64,000 nt of DNA, from positions 1,240,001 through 1,304,000 of the forward strand of contig NC_064548.1 of assembly GCF_023856365.1 (NCBI RefSeq), read 5' to 3'. Each line of letters begins with the position of its first letter. Position 1 is the stretch's first letter. Both the position numbers and the translations under genes were made by a program. This DNA comes from Brienomyrus brachyistius (Eukaryota > Chordata > Actinopteri > Osteoglossiformes > Mormyridae). Under the pieces are notes generated by a model, which worked only from the letters and a program-made list of their open reading frames with translations, was not told the origin of the DNA and did not search any database. Of the stretch, positions 9,218 through 20,863 are shown one piece after another.

Positions 9218-9732
9218 CGCTTTCTCTTTCTCCCGGTGGTCGGAGTGCTTGGAGATCAGAGATAAGGAAAATGAAAGTGTCCGACGTGATTATAAGAACA
9301 CAGTCGTGCCAGATTCACCTGCGTCGTGGTGAGAAAAAGAAATGGAGGATACACACATTTCTCTTAGCTGACAATTCTGCAGCAAGTGGACTGGCAAAGT
9401 GTACGACTACATACACAATTTGCTCAAAGAGCGTAGTAGTTCTTGAAGAAAAATCCAACCCGCACTGTAAAACCATGCTGCCTTCTGGTGTTGTTTACAA
9501 GTTTCTGATGGAACGAGCTTTTTTGGAGGCATTTATTGGAAAAGTCGACGGAGTTGTCAAGCATCCCGAAGCAGCACTTCCACTAGAAGGTCCCAGAGTT
9601 CTTGTGCTTCAAGCACTTCAATTTATAAATACTCCGTTGATCTTAACAGTTGTGTGAAATGAGCTGTCATCACTCCTTTTTTGCTTTAGCAATTTTTCCG
9701 GTCTTTCGGCGGAAAGCCGGTCTCGTGTGTTT

Positions 9733-9803
9733 GCATGGGTGGTTCAGTGGTAGAATTCTCGCCTGCCACGCGGGAGGCCCGGGTTCGATTCCCGGCCAAT
9801 GCA
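9733..9803 (+). tRNA. tRNA-Gly(GCC), unit 8
   Basis: Consensus copy. Confidence 0.95.
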
Positions 9804-10238
9804 AAGCGGCTCTTTTAATAACTGTACACTCAGCGCTGAACTCCAGCTAATTCAGTCTTATCTCAAGACAGGTACTCCACATTTCCGCTCAACCCCTGGC
9901 AAGCGGAGCCCTGAGGCTGGCTCATTACAGTTCCCCTAGCTAAAAACTACACAGAGGCATCTCAGCTTCACACTTCTGACCGCCTTCTTGCCCATCCTTG
10001 CATCTGTGCACTTTCTCACACATTCCACTGTCTGACATATTGTCTTTGTTGAGCAACAGTCTCGTGTTAGCTTGAGAAGAGCCTCTCACCTGACTCGTGT
10101 ACCGTACTATGGCTTAAAATCGGACACTTCTCATAGCTTGCTGCTGCTCCAGGTTGACATTCACTGCATGTGGCTCAGGTGGGGAGATGGGCTCCAAAGA
10201 AAGAGGCAGAAAACGGCAAGAGTGGAGCTCACAGTTGT

Positions 10239-10311
10239 GCCGGAATAGCTCAGTTGGGAGAGCGTTAGACTGAAGATCTAAAGGTCCCTGATTCAATCCC
10301 GGGTTCTGGCA
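10239..10311 (+). tRNA. tRNA-Phe(GAA), unit 8, G53A
   Basis: Carries the G53 to A change. Confidence 0.86.
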
Positions 10312-10366
10312 GCACGTGACGTGAGTCTTGGAGCTCGTCTCCGCCTTGGGCTGCGATGTACCCGCT

Positions 10367-10438
10367 GGTTCCATGGTGTAATGGTTAGCACTCTGGGCTC
10401 TGAATCCAGCGATCCGAGTTCAAATCTCGGTGGGACCT
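10367..10438 (+). tRNA. tRNA-Gln(CTG), unit 8
   Basis: Consensus copy. The 3' flank reads GGGCGCAG, a marker shared with units 10, 12 and 15. Confidence 0.95.
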
Positions 10439-10535
10439 GTCATGGGCGCAGTTTTGCGCCCCAAGGCGCACTCTTGCCCAAAAACGTTTCTTTTGCACTT
10501 TTTGCATGTGGTGTAGCCGACCTTTTCTGCCGCTT

Positions 10536-10609
10536 GGCCGGTTAGCTCAGCTGGTTAGAGCGTGGTGCTAATAACGCCAAGGTCATGGGTTCGATCCCCA
10601 TACGGGCCA
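10536..10609 (+). tRNA. tRNA-Ile(AAT), unit 8
   Basis: Consensus copy. Confidence 0.96.
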
Positions 10610-11124
10610 CGCTTTCTCTTTCTCCCGGTGGTCGGAGTGCTTGGAGATCAGAGATAAGGAAAATGAAAGTGTCCGACGTGATTATAAGAACACAGTCGTG
10701 CCAGATTCACCTGCGTCGTGGTGAGAAAAAGAAATGGAGGATACACACATTTCTCTTAGCTGACAATTCTGCAGCAAGTGGACTGGCAAAGTGTACGACT
10801 ACATACACAATTTGCTCAAAGAGCGTAGTAGTTCTTGAAGAAAAATCCAACCCGCACTGTAAAACCATGCTGCCTTCTGGTGTTGTTTACAAGTTTCTGA
10901 TGGAACGAGCTTTTTTGGAGGCATTTATTGGAAAAGTCGACGGAGTTGTCAAGCATCCCGAAGCAGCACTTCCACTAGAAGGTCCCAGAGTTCTTGTGCT
11001 TCAAGCACTTCAATTTATAAATACTCCGTTGATCTTAACAGTTTTGTGAAATGAGCTGTCATCACTCCTTTTTTGCTTTAGCAATTTTTCCGGTCTTTCG
11101 GCGGAAAGCCGGTCTCGTGTGTTT

Positions 11125-11195
11125 GCATGGGTGGTTCAGTGGTAGAATTCTCGCCTGCCACGCGGGAGGCCCGGGTTCGATTCCCGGCCAATGCA
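11125..11195 (+). tRNA. tRNA-Gly(GCC), unit 9
   Basis: Consensus copy. Confidence 0.95.
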
Positions 11196-11630
11196 AAGCG
11201 GCTCTTTTAATAACTGTACACTCAGCGCTGAACTCCAGCTAATTCAGTCTTATCTCAAGACAGGTACTCCACATTTCCGCTCAACCCCTGGCAAGCGGAG
11301 CCCTGAGGCTGGCTCATTACAGTTCCCCTAGCTAAAAACTACACAGAGGCATCTCAGCTTCACACTTCTGACCGCCTTCTTGCCCATCCTTGCATCTGTG
11401 CACTTTCTCACACATTCCACTGTCTGACATATTGTCTTTGTTGAGCAACAGTCTCGTGTTAGCTTGAGAAGAGCCTCTCACCTGACTCGTGTACCGTACT
11501 ATGGCTTAAAATCGGACACTTCTCATAGCTTGCTGCTGCTCCAGGTTGACATTCACTGCATGTGGCTCAGGTGGGGCGATGGGCTCCAAAGAAAGAGGCA
11601 GAAAACGGCAAGAGTGGAGCTCACAGTTGT

Positions 11631-11703
11631 GCCGGAATAGCTCAGTTGGGAGAGCGTTAGACTGAAGATCTAAAGGTCCCTGATTCAATCCCGGGTTCTG
11701 GCA
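11631..11703 (+). tRNA. tRNA-Phe(GAA), unit 9, G53A
   Basis: Carries the G53 to A change. The flanking sequence matches unit 7. Confidence 0.86.
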
Positions 11704-11758
11704 GCACGTGACGTGAGTCTTGGAGCTCGTCTCCGCCTTGGGCTGCAATGTACCGGCT

Positions 11759-11830
11759 GGTTCCATGGTGTAATGGTCAGCACTCTGGGCTCTGAATCCA
11801 GCGATCCGAGTTCAAATCTCGGTGGGACCT
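11759..11830 (+). tRNA. tRNA-Gln(CTG), unit 9
   Basis: Consensus apart from GGTCAG in the D loop, as in unit 7. Confidence 0.94.
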
Positions 11831-11927
11831 GTCATGGGCTCAGTTTTGCGCCCCAAGGCGCACTCTTGCCCAAAAACGTTTCTTTTGCACTTTTTGCATG
11901 TGGTGTAGCCGACCTTTTCTGCCGCTT

Positions 11928-12001
11928 GGCCGGTTAGCTCAGCTGGTTAGAGCGTGGTGCTAATAACGCCAAGGTCATGGGTTCGATCCCCATACGGGCC
12001 A
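11928..12001 (+). tRNA. tRNA-Ile(AAT), unit 9
   Basis: Consensus copy. The spacer after it carries GATTAAAAG, otherwise found only after unit 11. Confidence 0.96.
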
Positions 12002-12516
12002 CGCTTTCTCTTTCTCCCGGTGGTCGGAGTGCTTGGAGATCAGAGATAAGGAAAATGAAAGTGTCCGACGTGATTAAAAGAACACAGTCGTGCCAGATTC
12101 ACCTGCGTCGTGGTGAGAAAAAGAAATGGAGGATACACGCATTTCTCTTAGCTGACAATTCTGCAGCAAGTGGACTGGCAAAGTGTACGTCTACATACAC
12201 AGTTTGCTCAAAGAGCGTAGTAGTTCTTGAAGAAAAATCCAACCCGCACTGTAAAACCATGCTGCCTTCTGGTGTTGTTTACAACTTTCTGATGGAACGA
12301 GCTTTTTTGGAGGCATTTATTGGAAAAGTCGACGGAGTTGTCAAGCATCCCGAAGCAGCACTTCCACTAGAAGGTCCCAGAGTTCTTGTGCTTCAAGCAC
12401 TTCAATTTATAAATACTCCGTTGATCTTAACAGTTGTGTGAAATGAGCTGTCATCACTCCGTTTTTGCTTTAGCAATTTTTCCGGTCTTTCGGCGGAAAG
12501 CCGGTCTCGTGTGTTT

Positions 12517-12587
12517 GCATGGGTGGTTCAGTGGTAGAATTCTCACCTGCCACGCGGGAGGCCCGGGTTCGATTCCCGGCCAATGCA
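12517..12587 (+). tRNA. tRNA-Gly(GCC), unit 10, stem mismatch
   Basis: Anticodon stem CTCGC is CTCAC, giving an A30-C40 mismatch directly below the loop region. Confidence 0.88.
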
Positions 12588-13022
12588 AAGCGGCTCTTTT
12601 AATAACTGTACACTCAGTACTGAACTCCAGCTAATTCAGTCTTATCTAAAAACAGGTACTCCACATTTCCGCTCAACGCCTGGCAAGCGGAGCCCTGAGG
12701 CTGGCTCATTACAGTTCCCCTAGCTAAAATCTACACAGAGGCATCTCAGCTTCACACGTCTGACCGCCGCCTTGCCCATCCTTGCATCTGTGCACTTTCT
12801 CACACATTCCACTGTCTGACATATTGTCTTTGTTGAGCAACAGTCTCGTGTTAGCTTGAGAAGAGCCTCTCACCTGACTCGTGTACCGTACTATGGCTTA
12901 AAATCGGACACTTCTCATAGCTTGCTGCTGCTCCAGGTTGACATTCACTGCATGTGGCTCAGGTGGGGAGATGGGCTCCAAAGAAAGAGGCAGAAAACGG
13001 CAAGAGTGGAGCTCACATTTGT

Positions 13023-13095
13023 GCCGGAATAGCTCAGTTGGGAGAGCGTTAGACTGAAGATCTAAAGGTCCCTGATTCAATCCCGGGTTCTGGCA
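13023..13095 (+). tRNA. tRNA-Phe(GAA), unit 10, G53A
   Basis: Carries the G53 to A change. The bases just upstream read CATTTGTGCC instead of CAGTTGTGCC. Confidence 0.86.
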
Positions 13096-13150
13096 GCACG
13101 TGACGTGAGTCTTGGAGCTCGTCTCCGCCTTGGGCTGCGATGTACCCGCT

Positions 13151-13222
13151 GGTTCCATGGTGTAATGGTTAGCACTCTGGGCTCTGAATCCAGCGATCCG
13201 AGTTCAAATCTCGGTGGGACCT
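13151..13222 (+). tRNA. tRNA-Gln(CTG), unit 10
   Basis: Consensus copy with the GGGCGCAG 3' flank. Confidence 0.95.
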
Positions 13223-13319
13223 GTCATGGGCGCAGTTTTGCGCCCCAAGGCGCACTCTTGCCCAAAAACGTTTCTTTTGCACTTTTTGCATGTGGTGTAG
13301 CCGACCTTTTCTGCCGCTT

Positions 13320-13393
13320 GGCCGGTTAGCTCAGCTGGTTAGAGCGTGGTGCTAATAACGCCAAGGTCATGGGTTCGATCCCCATACGGGCCA
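13320..13393 (+). tRNA. tRNA-Ile(AAT), unit 10
   Basis: Consensus copy. Confidence 0.96.
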
Positions 13394-13908
13394 CGCTTTC
13401 TCTTTCTCCCGGTGGTCGGAGTGCTTGGAGATCAGAGATAAGGAAAATGAAAGTGTCCGACGTGATTATAAGAACACAGTCGTGCCAGATTCACCTGCGT
13501 CGTGGTGAGAAAAAGAAATGGAGGATACACACATTTCTCTTAGCTGACAATTCTGCAGCAAGTGGACTGGCAAAGTGTACGACTACATACACAATTTGCT
13601 CAAAGAGCGTAGTAGTTCTTGAAGAAAAATCCAACCCGCACTGTAAAACCATGCTGCCTTCTGGTGTTGTTTACAAGTTTCTGATGGAACGAGCTTTTTT
13701 GGAGGCATTTATTGGAAAAGTCGACGGAGTTGTCAAGCATCCCGAAGCAGCACTTCCACTAGAAGGTCCCAGAGTTCTTGTGCTTCAAGCACTTCAATTT
13801 ATAAATACTCCGTTGATCTTAACAGTTTTGTGAAATGAGCTGTCATCACTCCTTTTTTGCTTTAGCAATTTTTCCGGTCTTTCGGCGGAAAGCCGGTCTC
13901 GTGTGTTT

Positions 13909-13979
13909 GCATGGGTGGTTCAGTGGTAGAATTCTCGCCTGCCACGCGGGAGGCCCGGGTTCGATTCCCGGCCAATGCA
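13909..13979 (+). tRNA. tRNA-Gly(GCC), unit 11
   Basis: Consensus copy. Confidence 0.95.
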
Positions 13980-14414
13980 AAGCGGCTCTTTTAATAACTG
14001 TACACTCAGCGCTGAACTCCAGCTAATTCAGTCTTATCTCAAGACAGGTACTCCACATTTCCGCTCAACCCCTGGCAAGCGGAGCCCTGAGGCTGGCTCA
14101 TTACAGTTCCCCTAGCTAAAAACTACACAGAGGCATCTCAGCTTCACACTTCTGACCGCCTTCTTGCCCATCCTTGCATCTGTGCACTTTCTCACACATT
14201 CCACTGTCTGACATATTGTCTTTGTTGAGCAACAGTCTCGTGTTAGCTTGAGAAGAGCCTCTCACCTGACTCGTGTACCGTACTATGGCTTAAAATCGGA
14301 CACTTCTCATAGCTTGCTGCTGCTCCAGGTTGACATTCACTGCATGTGGCTCAGGTGGGGAGATGGGCTCCAAAGAAAGAGGCAGAAAACGGCAAGAGTG
14401 GAGCTCACAGTTGT

Positions 14415-14487
14415 GCCGGAATAGCTCAGTTGGGAGAGCGTTAGACTGAAGATCTAAAGGTCCCTGGTTCAATCCCGGGTTCTGGCA
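14415..14487 (+). tRNA. tRNA-Phe(GAA), unit 11
   Basis: G53 is intact, although units 10 and 12 on either side carry A53. Confidence 0.95.
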
Positions 14488-14542
14488 GCACGTGACGTGA
14501 GTCTTGGAGCTCGTCTCCGCCTTGGGCTGCGATGTACCCGCT

Positions 14543-14614
14543 GGTTCCATGGTGTAATGGTTAGCACTCTGGGCTCTGAATCCAGCGATCCGAGTTCAAA
14601 TCTCGGTGGGACCT
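14543..14614 (+). tRNA. tRNA-Gln(CTG), unit 11
   Basis: Consensus copy with the GGGCTCAG 3' flank. Confidence 0.95.
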
Positions 14615-14711
14615 GTCATGGGCTCAGTTTTGCGCCCCAAGGCGCACTCTTGCCCAAAAACGTTTCTTTTGCACTTTTTGCATGTGGTGTAGCCGACCTT
14701 TTCTGCCGCTT

Positions 14712-14785
14712 GGCCGGTTAGCTCAGCTGGTTAGAGCGTGGTGCTAATAACGCCAAGGTCATGGGTTCGATCCCCATACGGGCCA
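14712..14785 (+). tRNA. tRNA-Ile(AAT), unit 11
   Basis: Consensus copy. Confidence 0.96.
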
Positions 14786-15300
14786 CGCTTTCTCTTTCTC
14801 CCGGTGGTCGGAGTGCTTGGAGATCAGAGATAAGGAAAATGAAAGTGTCCGACGTGATTAAAAGAACACAGTCGTGCCAGATTCACCTGCGTCGTGGTGA
14901 GAAAAAGAAATGGAGGATACACGAATTTCTCTTAGCTGACAATTCTGCAGCAAGTGGACTGGCAAAGTGTACGTCTACATACACAATTTGCTCAAAGAGC
15001 GTAGTAGTTCTTGAAGAAAAATCCAACCCGCACTGTAAAACCATGCTGCCTTCTGGTGTTGTTTACAACTTTCTGATGGAACGAGCTTTTTTGGAGGCAT
15101 TTATTGGAAAAGTCGACGGAGTTGTCAAGCATCCCGAAGCAGCACTTCCACTAGAAGGTCCCAGAGTTCTTGTGCTTCAAGCACTTCAATTTATAAATAC
15201 TCCGTTGATCTTAACAGTTGTGTGAAATGAGCTGTCATCACTCCGTTTTTGCTTTAGCAATTTTTCCGGTCTTTCGGCGGAAAGCCGGTCTCGTGTGTTT

Positions 15301-15371
15301 GCATGGGTGGTTCAGTGGTAGAATTCTCGCCTGCCACGCGGGAGGCCCGGGTTCGATTCCCGGCCAATGCA
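15301..15371 (+). tRNA. tRNA-Gly(GCC), unit 12
   Basis: Consensus copy. Confidence 0.95.
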
Positions 15372-15806
15372 AAGCGGCTCTTTTAATAACTGTACACTCA
15401 GTACTGAACTCCAGCTAATTCAGTCTTATCTAAAAACAGGTACTCCACATTTCCGCTCAACGCCTGGCAAGCGGAGCCCTGAGGCTGGCTCATTACAGTT
15501 CCCCTAGCTAAAATCTACACAGAGGCATCTCAGCTTCACACGTCTGACCGCCGCCTTGCCCATCCTTGCATCTGTGCACTTTCTCACACATTCCACTGTC
15601 TGACATATTGTCTTTGTTGAGTAACAGTCTCGTGTTAGCTTGAGAAGAGCCTCTCACCTGACTCGTGTACCGTACTATGGCTTAAAATCGGACACTTCTC
15701 ATAGCTTGCTGCTGCTCCAGGTTGACATTCACTGCATGTGGCTCAGGTGGGGAGATGGGCTCCAAAGAAAGAGGCAGAAAACGGCAAGAGTGGAGCTCAC
15801 AGTTGT

Positions 15807-15879
15807 GCCGGAATAGCTCAGTTGGGAGAGCGTTAGACTGAAGATCTAAAGGTCCCTGATTCAATCCCGGGTTCTGGCA
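15807..15879 (+). tRNA. tRNA-Phe(GAA), unit 12, G53A
   Basis: Carries the G53 to A change. The spacer before it shares four rare variants with unit 10. Confidence 0.86.
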
Positions 15880-15934
15880 GCACGTGACGTGAGTCTTGGA
15901 GCTCGTCTCCGCCTTGGGCTGCGATGTACCCGCT

Positions 15935-16006
15935 GGTTCCATGGTGTAATGGTTAGCACTCTGGGCTCTGAATCCAGCGATCCGAGTTCAAATCTCGGTG
16001 GGACCT
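15935..16006 (+). tRNA. tRNA-Gln(CTG), unit 12
   Basis: Consensus copy with the GGGCGCAG 3' flank. Confidence 0.95.
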
Positions 16007-16103
16007 GTCATGGGCGCAGTTTTGCGCCCCAAGGCGCACTCTTGCCCAAAAACGTTTCTTTTGCACTTTTTGCATGTGGTGTAGCCGACCTTTTCTGCCG
16101 CTT

Positions 16104-16177
16104 GGCCGGTTAGCTCAGCTGGTTAGAGCGTGGTGCTAATAACGCCAAGGTCATGGGTTCGATCCCCATACGGGCCA
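16104..16177 (+). tRNA. tRNA-Ile(AAT), unit 12
   Basis: Consensus copy. Confidence 0.96.
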
Positions 16178-16692
16178 CGCTTTCTCTTTCTCCCGGTGGT
16201 CGGAGTGCTTGGAGATCAGAGATAAGGAAAATGAAAGTGTCCGACGTGATTATAAGAACACAGTCGTGCCAGATTCACCTGCGTCGTGGTGAGAAAAAGA
16301 AATGGAGGATACACACATTTCTCTTAGCTGACAATTCTGCAGCAAGTGGACTGGCAAAGTGTACGACTACATACACAATTTGCTCAAAGAGCGTAGTAGT
16401 TCTTGAAGAAAAATCCAACCCGCACTGTAAAACCATGCTGCCTTCTGGTGTTGTTTACAAGTTTCTGATGGAACGAGCTTTTTTGGAGGCATTTATTGGA
16501 AAAGTCGACGGAGTTGTCAAGCATCCCGAAGCAGCACTTCCACTAGAAGGTCCCAGAGTTCTTGTGCTTCAAGCACTTCAATTTATAAATACTCCGTTGA
16601 TCTTAACAGTTTTGTGAAATGAGCTGTCATCACTCCTTTTTTGCTTTAGCAATTTTTCCGGTCTTTCGGCGGAAAGCCGGTCTCGTGTGTTT

Positions 16693-16763
16693 GCATGGGT
16701 GGTTCAGTGGTAGAATTCTCGCCTGCCACGCGGGAGGCCTGGGTTCGATTCCCGGCCAATGCA
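16693..16763 (+). tRNA. tRNA-Gly(GCC), unit 13
   Basis: One T-stem C to T (G-U pair), shared with units 7 and 14. Confidence 0.93.
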
Positions 16764-17198
16764 AAGCGGCTCTTTTAATAACTGTACACTCAGCGCTGAA
16801 CTCCAGCTAATTCAGTCTTATCTCAAGACAGGTACTCCACATTTCCGCTCAACCCCTGGCAAGCGGAGCCCTGAGGCTGGCTCATTACAGTTCCCCTAGC
16901 TAAAAACTACACAGAGGCATCTCAGCTTCACACTTCTGACCGCCTTCTTGCCCATCCTTGCATCTGTGCACTTTCTCACACATTCCACTGTCTGACATAT
17001 TGTCTTTGTTGAGCAACAGTCTCGTGTTAGCTTGAGAAGAGCCTCTCACCTGACTCGTGTACCGTACTATGGCTTAAAATCGGACACTTCTCATAGCTTG
17101 CTGCTGCTCCAGGTTGACATTCACTGCATGTGGCTCAGGTGGGGAGATGGGCTCCAAAGAAAGAGGCAGAAAACGGCAAGAGTGGAGCTCACAGTTGT

Positions 17199-17271
17199 GC
17201 CGGAATAGCTCAGTTGGGAGAGCGTTAGACTGAAGATCTAAAGGTCCCTGGTTCAATCCCGGGTTCTGGCA
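17199..17271 (+). tRNA. tRNA-Phe(GAA), unit 13
   Basis: Consensus copy with G53. Confidence 0.95.
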
Positions 17272-17326
17272 GCACGTGACGTGAGTCTTGGAGCTCGTCT
17301 CCGCCTTGGGCTGCGATGTACCCGCT

Positions 17327-17398
17327 GGTTCCATGGTGTAATGGTTAGCACTCTGGGCTCTGAATCCAGCGATCCGAGTTCAAATCTCGGTGGGACCT
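17327..17398 (+). tRNA. tRNA-Gln(CTG), unit 13
   Basis: Consensus copy. Confidence 0.95.
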
Positions 17399-17495
17399 GT
17401 CATGGGCTCAGTTTTGCGCCCCAAGGCGCACTCTTGCCCAAAAACGTTTCTTTTGCACTTTTTGCATGTGGTGTAGCCGACCTTTTCTGCCGCTT

Positions 17496-17569
17496 GGCCG
17501 GTTAGCTCAGCTGGTTAGAGCGTGGTGCTAATAACGCCAAGGTCATGGGTTCGATCCCCGTACGGGCCA
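17496..17569 (+). tRNA. tRNA-Ile(AAT), unit 13
   Basis: T stem ATGGG/CCCGT, one T-G pair at 50-64, shared only with unit 14. Confidence 0.95.
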
Positions 17570-18084
17570 CGCTTTCTCTTTCTCCCGGTGGTCGGAGTGC
17601 TTGGAGGTCAGAGATAAGGAAAATGAAAGTGTCCGACGTGATTATAAGAACACAGTCGTGCCAGATTCACCTGCGTCGTGGTGAGAAAAAGAAATGGAGG
17701 ATACACACATTTCTCTTAGCTGACAATTCTGCAGCAAGTGGACTGGCAAAGTGTACGTCTACATAGACAATTTGCTCAAAGAGCGTAGTAGTTCTTGAAG
17801 AAAAATCCAACCCGCACTGTAAAACCATGCTGCCTTCTGGTGTTGTTTACAAGTTTCTGATGGAACGAGCTTTTTTGGAGGCATTTATTGGAAAAGTCGA
17901 CGGAGTTGTCAAGCATCCCGAAGCAGCACTTCCACTAGAAGGTCCCAGAGTTCTTGTGCTTCAAGCACTTCAATTTATAAATACTCCGTTGATCTTAACA
18001 GTTGTGTGAAATGAGCTGTCATCACTCCGTTTTTGCTTTAGCAATTTTTCCGGTCTTTCGGCGGAAAGCCGGTCTCGTGTGTTT

Positions 18085-18155
18085 GCATGGGTGGTTCAGT
18101 GGTAGAATTCTCGCCTGCCACGCGGGAGGCCTGGGTTCGATTCCCGGCCAATGCA
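18085..18155 (+). tRNA. tRNA-Gly(GCC), unit 14
   Basis: Same as unit 13. The two units look identical, including the spacer TAG. Confidence 0.93.
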
Positions 18156-18590
18156 AAGCGGCTCTTTTAATAACTGTACACTCAGCGCTGAACTCCAGCT
18201 AATTCAGTCTTATCTCAAGACAGGTACTCCACATTTCCGCTCAACCCCTGGCAAGCGGAGCCCTGAGGCTGGCTCATTACAGTTCCCCTAGCTAAAAACT
18301 ACACAGAGGCATCTCAGCTTCACACTTCTGACCGCCTTCTTGCCCATCCTTGCATCTGTGCACTTTCTCACACATTCCACTGTCTGACATATTGTCTTTG
18401 TTGAGCAACAGTCTCGTGTTAGCTTGAGAAGAGCCTCTCACCTGACTCGTGTACCGTACTATGGCTTAAAATCGGACACTTCTCATAGCTTGCTGCTGCT
18501 CCAGGTTGACATTCACTGCATGTGGCTCAGGTGGGGAGATGGGCTCCAAAGAAAGAGGCAGAAAACGGCAAGAGTGGAGCTCACAGTTGT

Positions 18591-18663
18591 GCCGGAATAG
18601 CTCAGTTGGGAGAGCGTTAGACTGAAGATCTAAAGGTCCCTGGTTCAATCCCGGGTTCTGGCA
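18591..18663 (+). tRNA. tRNA-Phe(GAA), unit 14
   Basis: Consensus copy. Confidence 0.95.
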
Positions 18664-18718
18664 GCACGTGACGTGAGTCTTGGAGCTCGTCTCCGCCTTG
18701 GGCTGCGATGTACCCGCT

Positions 18719-18790
18719 GGTTCCATGGTGTAATGGTTAGCACTCTGGGCTCTGAATCCAGCGATCCGAGTTCAAATCTCGGTGGGACCT
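18719..18790 (+). tRNA. tRNA-Gln(CTG), unit 14
   Basis: Consensus copy. Confidence 0.95.
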
Positions 18791-18887
18791 GTCATGGGCT
18801 CAGTTTTGCGCCCCAAGGCGCACTCTTGCCCAAAAACGTTTCTTTTGCACTTTTTGCATGTGGTGTAGCCGACCTTTTCTGCCGCTT

Positions 18888-18961
18888 GGCCGGTTAGCTC
18901 AGCTGGTTAGAGCGTGGTGCTAATAACGCCAAGGTCATGGGTTCGATCCCCGTACGGGCCA
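18888..18961 (+). tRNA. tRNA-Ile(AAT), unit 14
   Basis: Same T-stem variant as unit 13. Confidence 0.95.
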
Positions 18962-19476
18962 CGCTTTCTCTTTCTCCCGGTGGTCGGAGTGCTTGGAGGT
19001 CAGAGATAAGGAAAATGAAAGTGTCCGACGTGATTATAAGAACACAGTCGTGCCAGATTCACCTGCGTCGTGGTGAGAAAAAGAAATGGAGGATACACAC
19101 ATTTCTCTTAGCTGACAATTCTGCAGCAAGTGGACTGGCAAAGTGTACGTCTACATAGACAATTTGCTCAAAGAGCGTAGTAGTTCTTGAAGAAAAATCC
19201 AACCCGCACTGTAAAACCATGCTGCCTTCTGGTGTTGTTTACAAGTTTCTGATGGAACGAGCTTTTTTGGAGGCATTTATTGGAAAAGTCGACGGAGTTG
19301 TCAAGCATCCCGAAGCAGCACTTCCACTAGAAGGTCCCAGAGTTCTTGTGCTTCAAGCACTTCAATTTATAAATACTCCGTTGATCTTAACAGTTGTGTG
19401 AAATGAGCTGTCATCACTCCGTTTTTGCTTTAGCAATTTTTCCGGTCTTTCGGCGGAAAGCCGGTCTCGTGTGTTT

Positions 19477-19547
19477 GCATGGGTGGTTCAGTGGTAGAAT
19501 TCTCGCCTGCCACGCGGGAGGCCCGGGTTCGATTCCCGGCCAATGCA
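19477..19547 (+). tRNA. tRNA-Gly(GCC), unit 15
   Basis: Consensus copy. The following spacer lacks five bases, as in unit 1. Confidence 0.95.
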
Positions 19548-19977
19548 AAGCGGCTCTTTTAATAACTGTACACTCAGCGCTGAACTCCAGCTAATTCAGT
19601 CTTATCTCAAGACAGGTACTCCACATTTCCGCTCAACCCCTGGCAAGCGGAGCCCTGAGGCTGGCTCATTACAGTTCCCCTAGCTAAAAACTACACAGAG
19701 GCATCTCAGCTTCACACTTCTGACCGCCTTCTTGCCCATCCTTGCATCTGTGCACTTTCTCACACATTCCACTGTCTGACATATTGTCTTTGTTGAGCAA
19801 CAGTCTCGTGTTAGCTTGAGAAGAGCCTCTCACCTGACTCGTGTACTATGGCTTAAAATCGGACACTTCTCATAGCTTGCTGCTGCTCCAGGTTGACATT
19901 CACTGCATGTGGCTCAGGTGGGGAGATGGGCTCCAAAGAAAGAGGCAGAAAACGGCAAGAGTGGAGCTCACGGTTGT

Positions 19978-20050
19978 GCCGGAATAGCTCAGTTAGGAGA
20001 GCGTTAAACTGAAGATCTAAAGGTCCCTGGTTCAATCCTGGGTTCTGGCA
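19978..20050 (+). tRNA. tRNA-Phe(GAA), unit 15, degenerate
   Basis: Three changes: G to A in the D loop (GTTAGGAG), G to A in the anticodon stem creating an A-C mismatch, and C to T in the T stem. Probably impaired. Confidence 0.85.
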
Positions 20051-20105
20051 GCACGTGACGTGAGTCTTGGAGCTCGTCTCCGCCTTGGGCTGCGATGTAC
20101 CCGCT

Positions 20106-20177
20106 GGTTCCATGGTGTAATGGTTAGCACTCTGGGCTCTGAATCCAGCGATCCGAGTTCAAATCTCGGTGGGACCT
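20106..20177 (+). tRNA. tRNA-Gln(CTG), unit 15
   Basis: Consensus copy with the GGGCGCAG 3' flank. Confidence 0.95.
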
Positions 20178-20274
20178 GTCATGGGCGCAGTTTTGCGCCC
20201 CAAGGCGCACTCTTGCCCAAAAACGTTTCTTTTGCACTTTTTGCATGTGGTGTAGCCGACCTTTTCTGCCGCTT

Positions 20275-20348
20275 GGCCGGTTAGCTCAGCTGGTTAGAGC
20301 GTGGTGCTAATAACGCCAAGGTCATGGGTTCGATCCCCATACGGGCCA
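20275..20348 (+). tRNA. tRNA-Ile(AAT), unit 15
   Basis: Consensus copy. Confidence 0.96.
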
Positions 20349-20863
20349 CGCTTTCTCTTTCTCCCGGTGGTCGGAGTGCTTGGAGATCAGAGGTAAGGAA
20401 AATGAAAGTGTCCGACGTGATTATAAGAACACAGTCGTGCCAGATTCACCTGCGTCGTGGTGAGAAAAAGAAATGGAGGATACACACATTTCTCTTAGCT
20501 GACAATTCTGCAGCAAGTGGACTGGCAAAGTGTACGACTACATACACAATTTGCTCAAAGAGCGTAGTAGTTCTTGAAGAAAAATCCAACCCGCACTGTA
20601 AAACCATGCTGCCTTCTGGTGTTGTTTACAAGTTTCTGATGGAACGAGCTTTTTTGGAGGCATTTATTGGAAAAGTCGACGGAGTTGTCAAGCATTCCGA
20701 AGCAGCACTTCCACTAGAAGGTCCCAGAGTTCTTGTGCTTCAAGCACTTCAATTTATAAATACTACGTTGATCTTAACAGTTGTGTGAAATGAGCTGTCA
20801 TCACTCCTTTTTTGCTTTAGCAATTTTTCCGGTCTTTCGGCGGAAAGCCGGTCTCGTGTGTTT

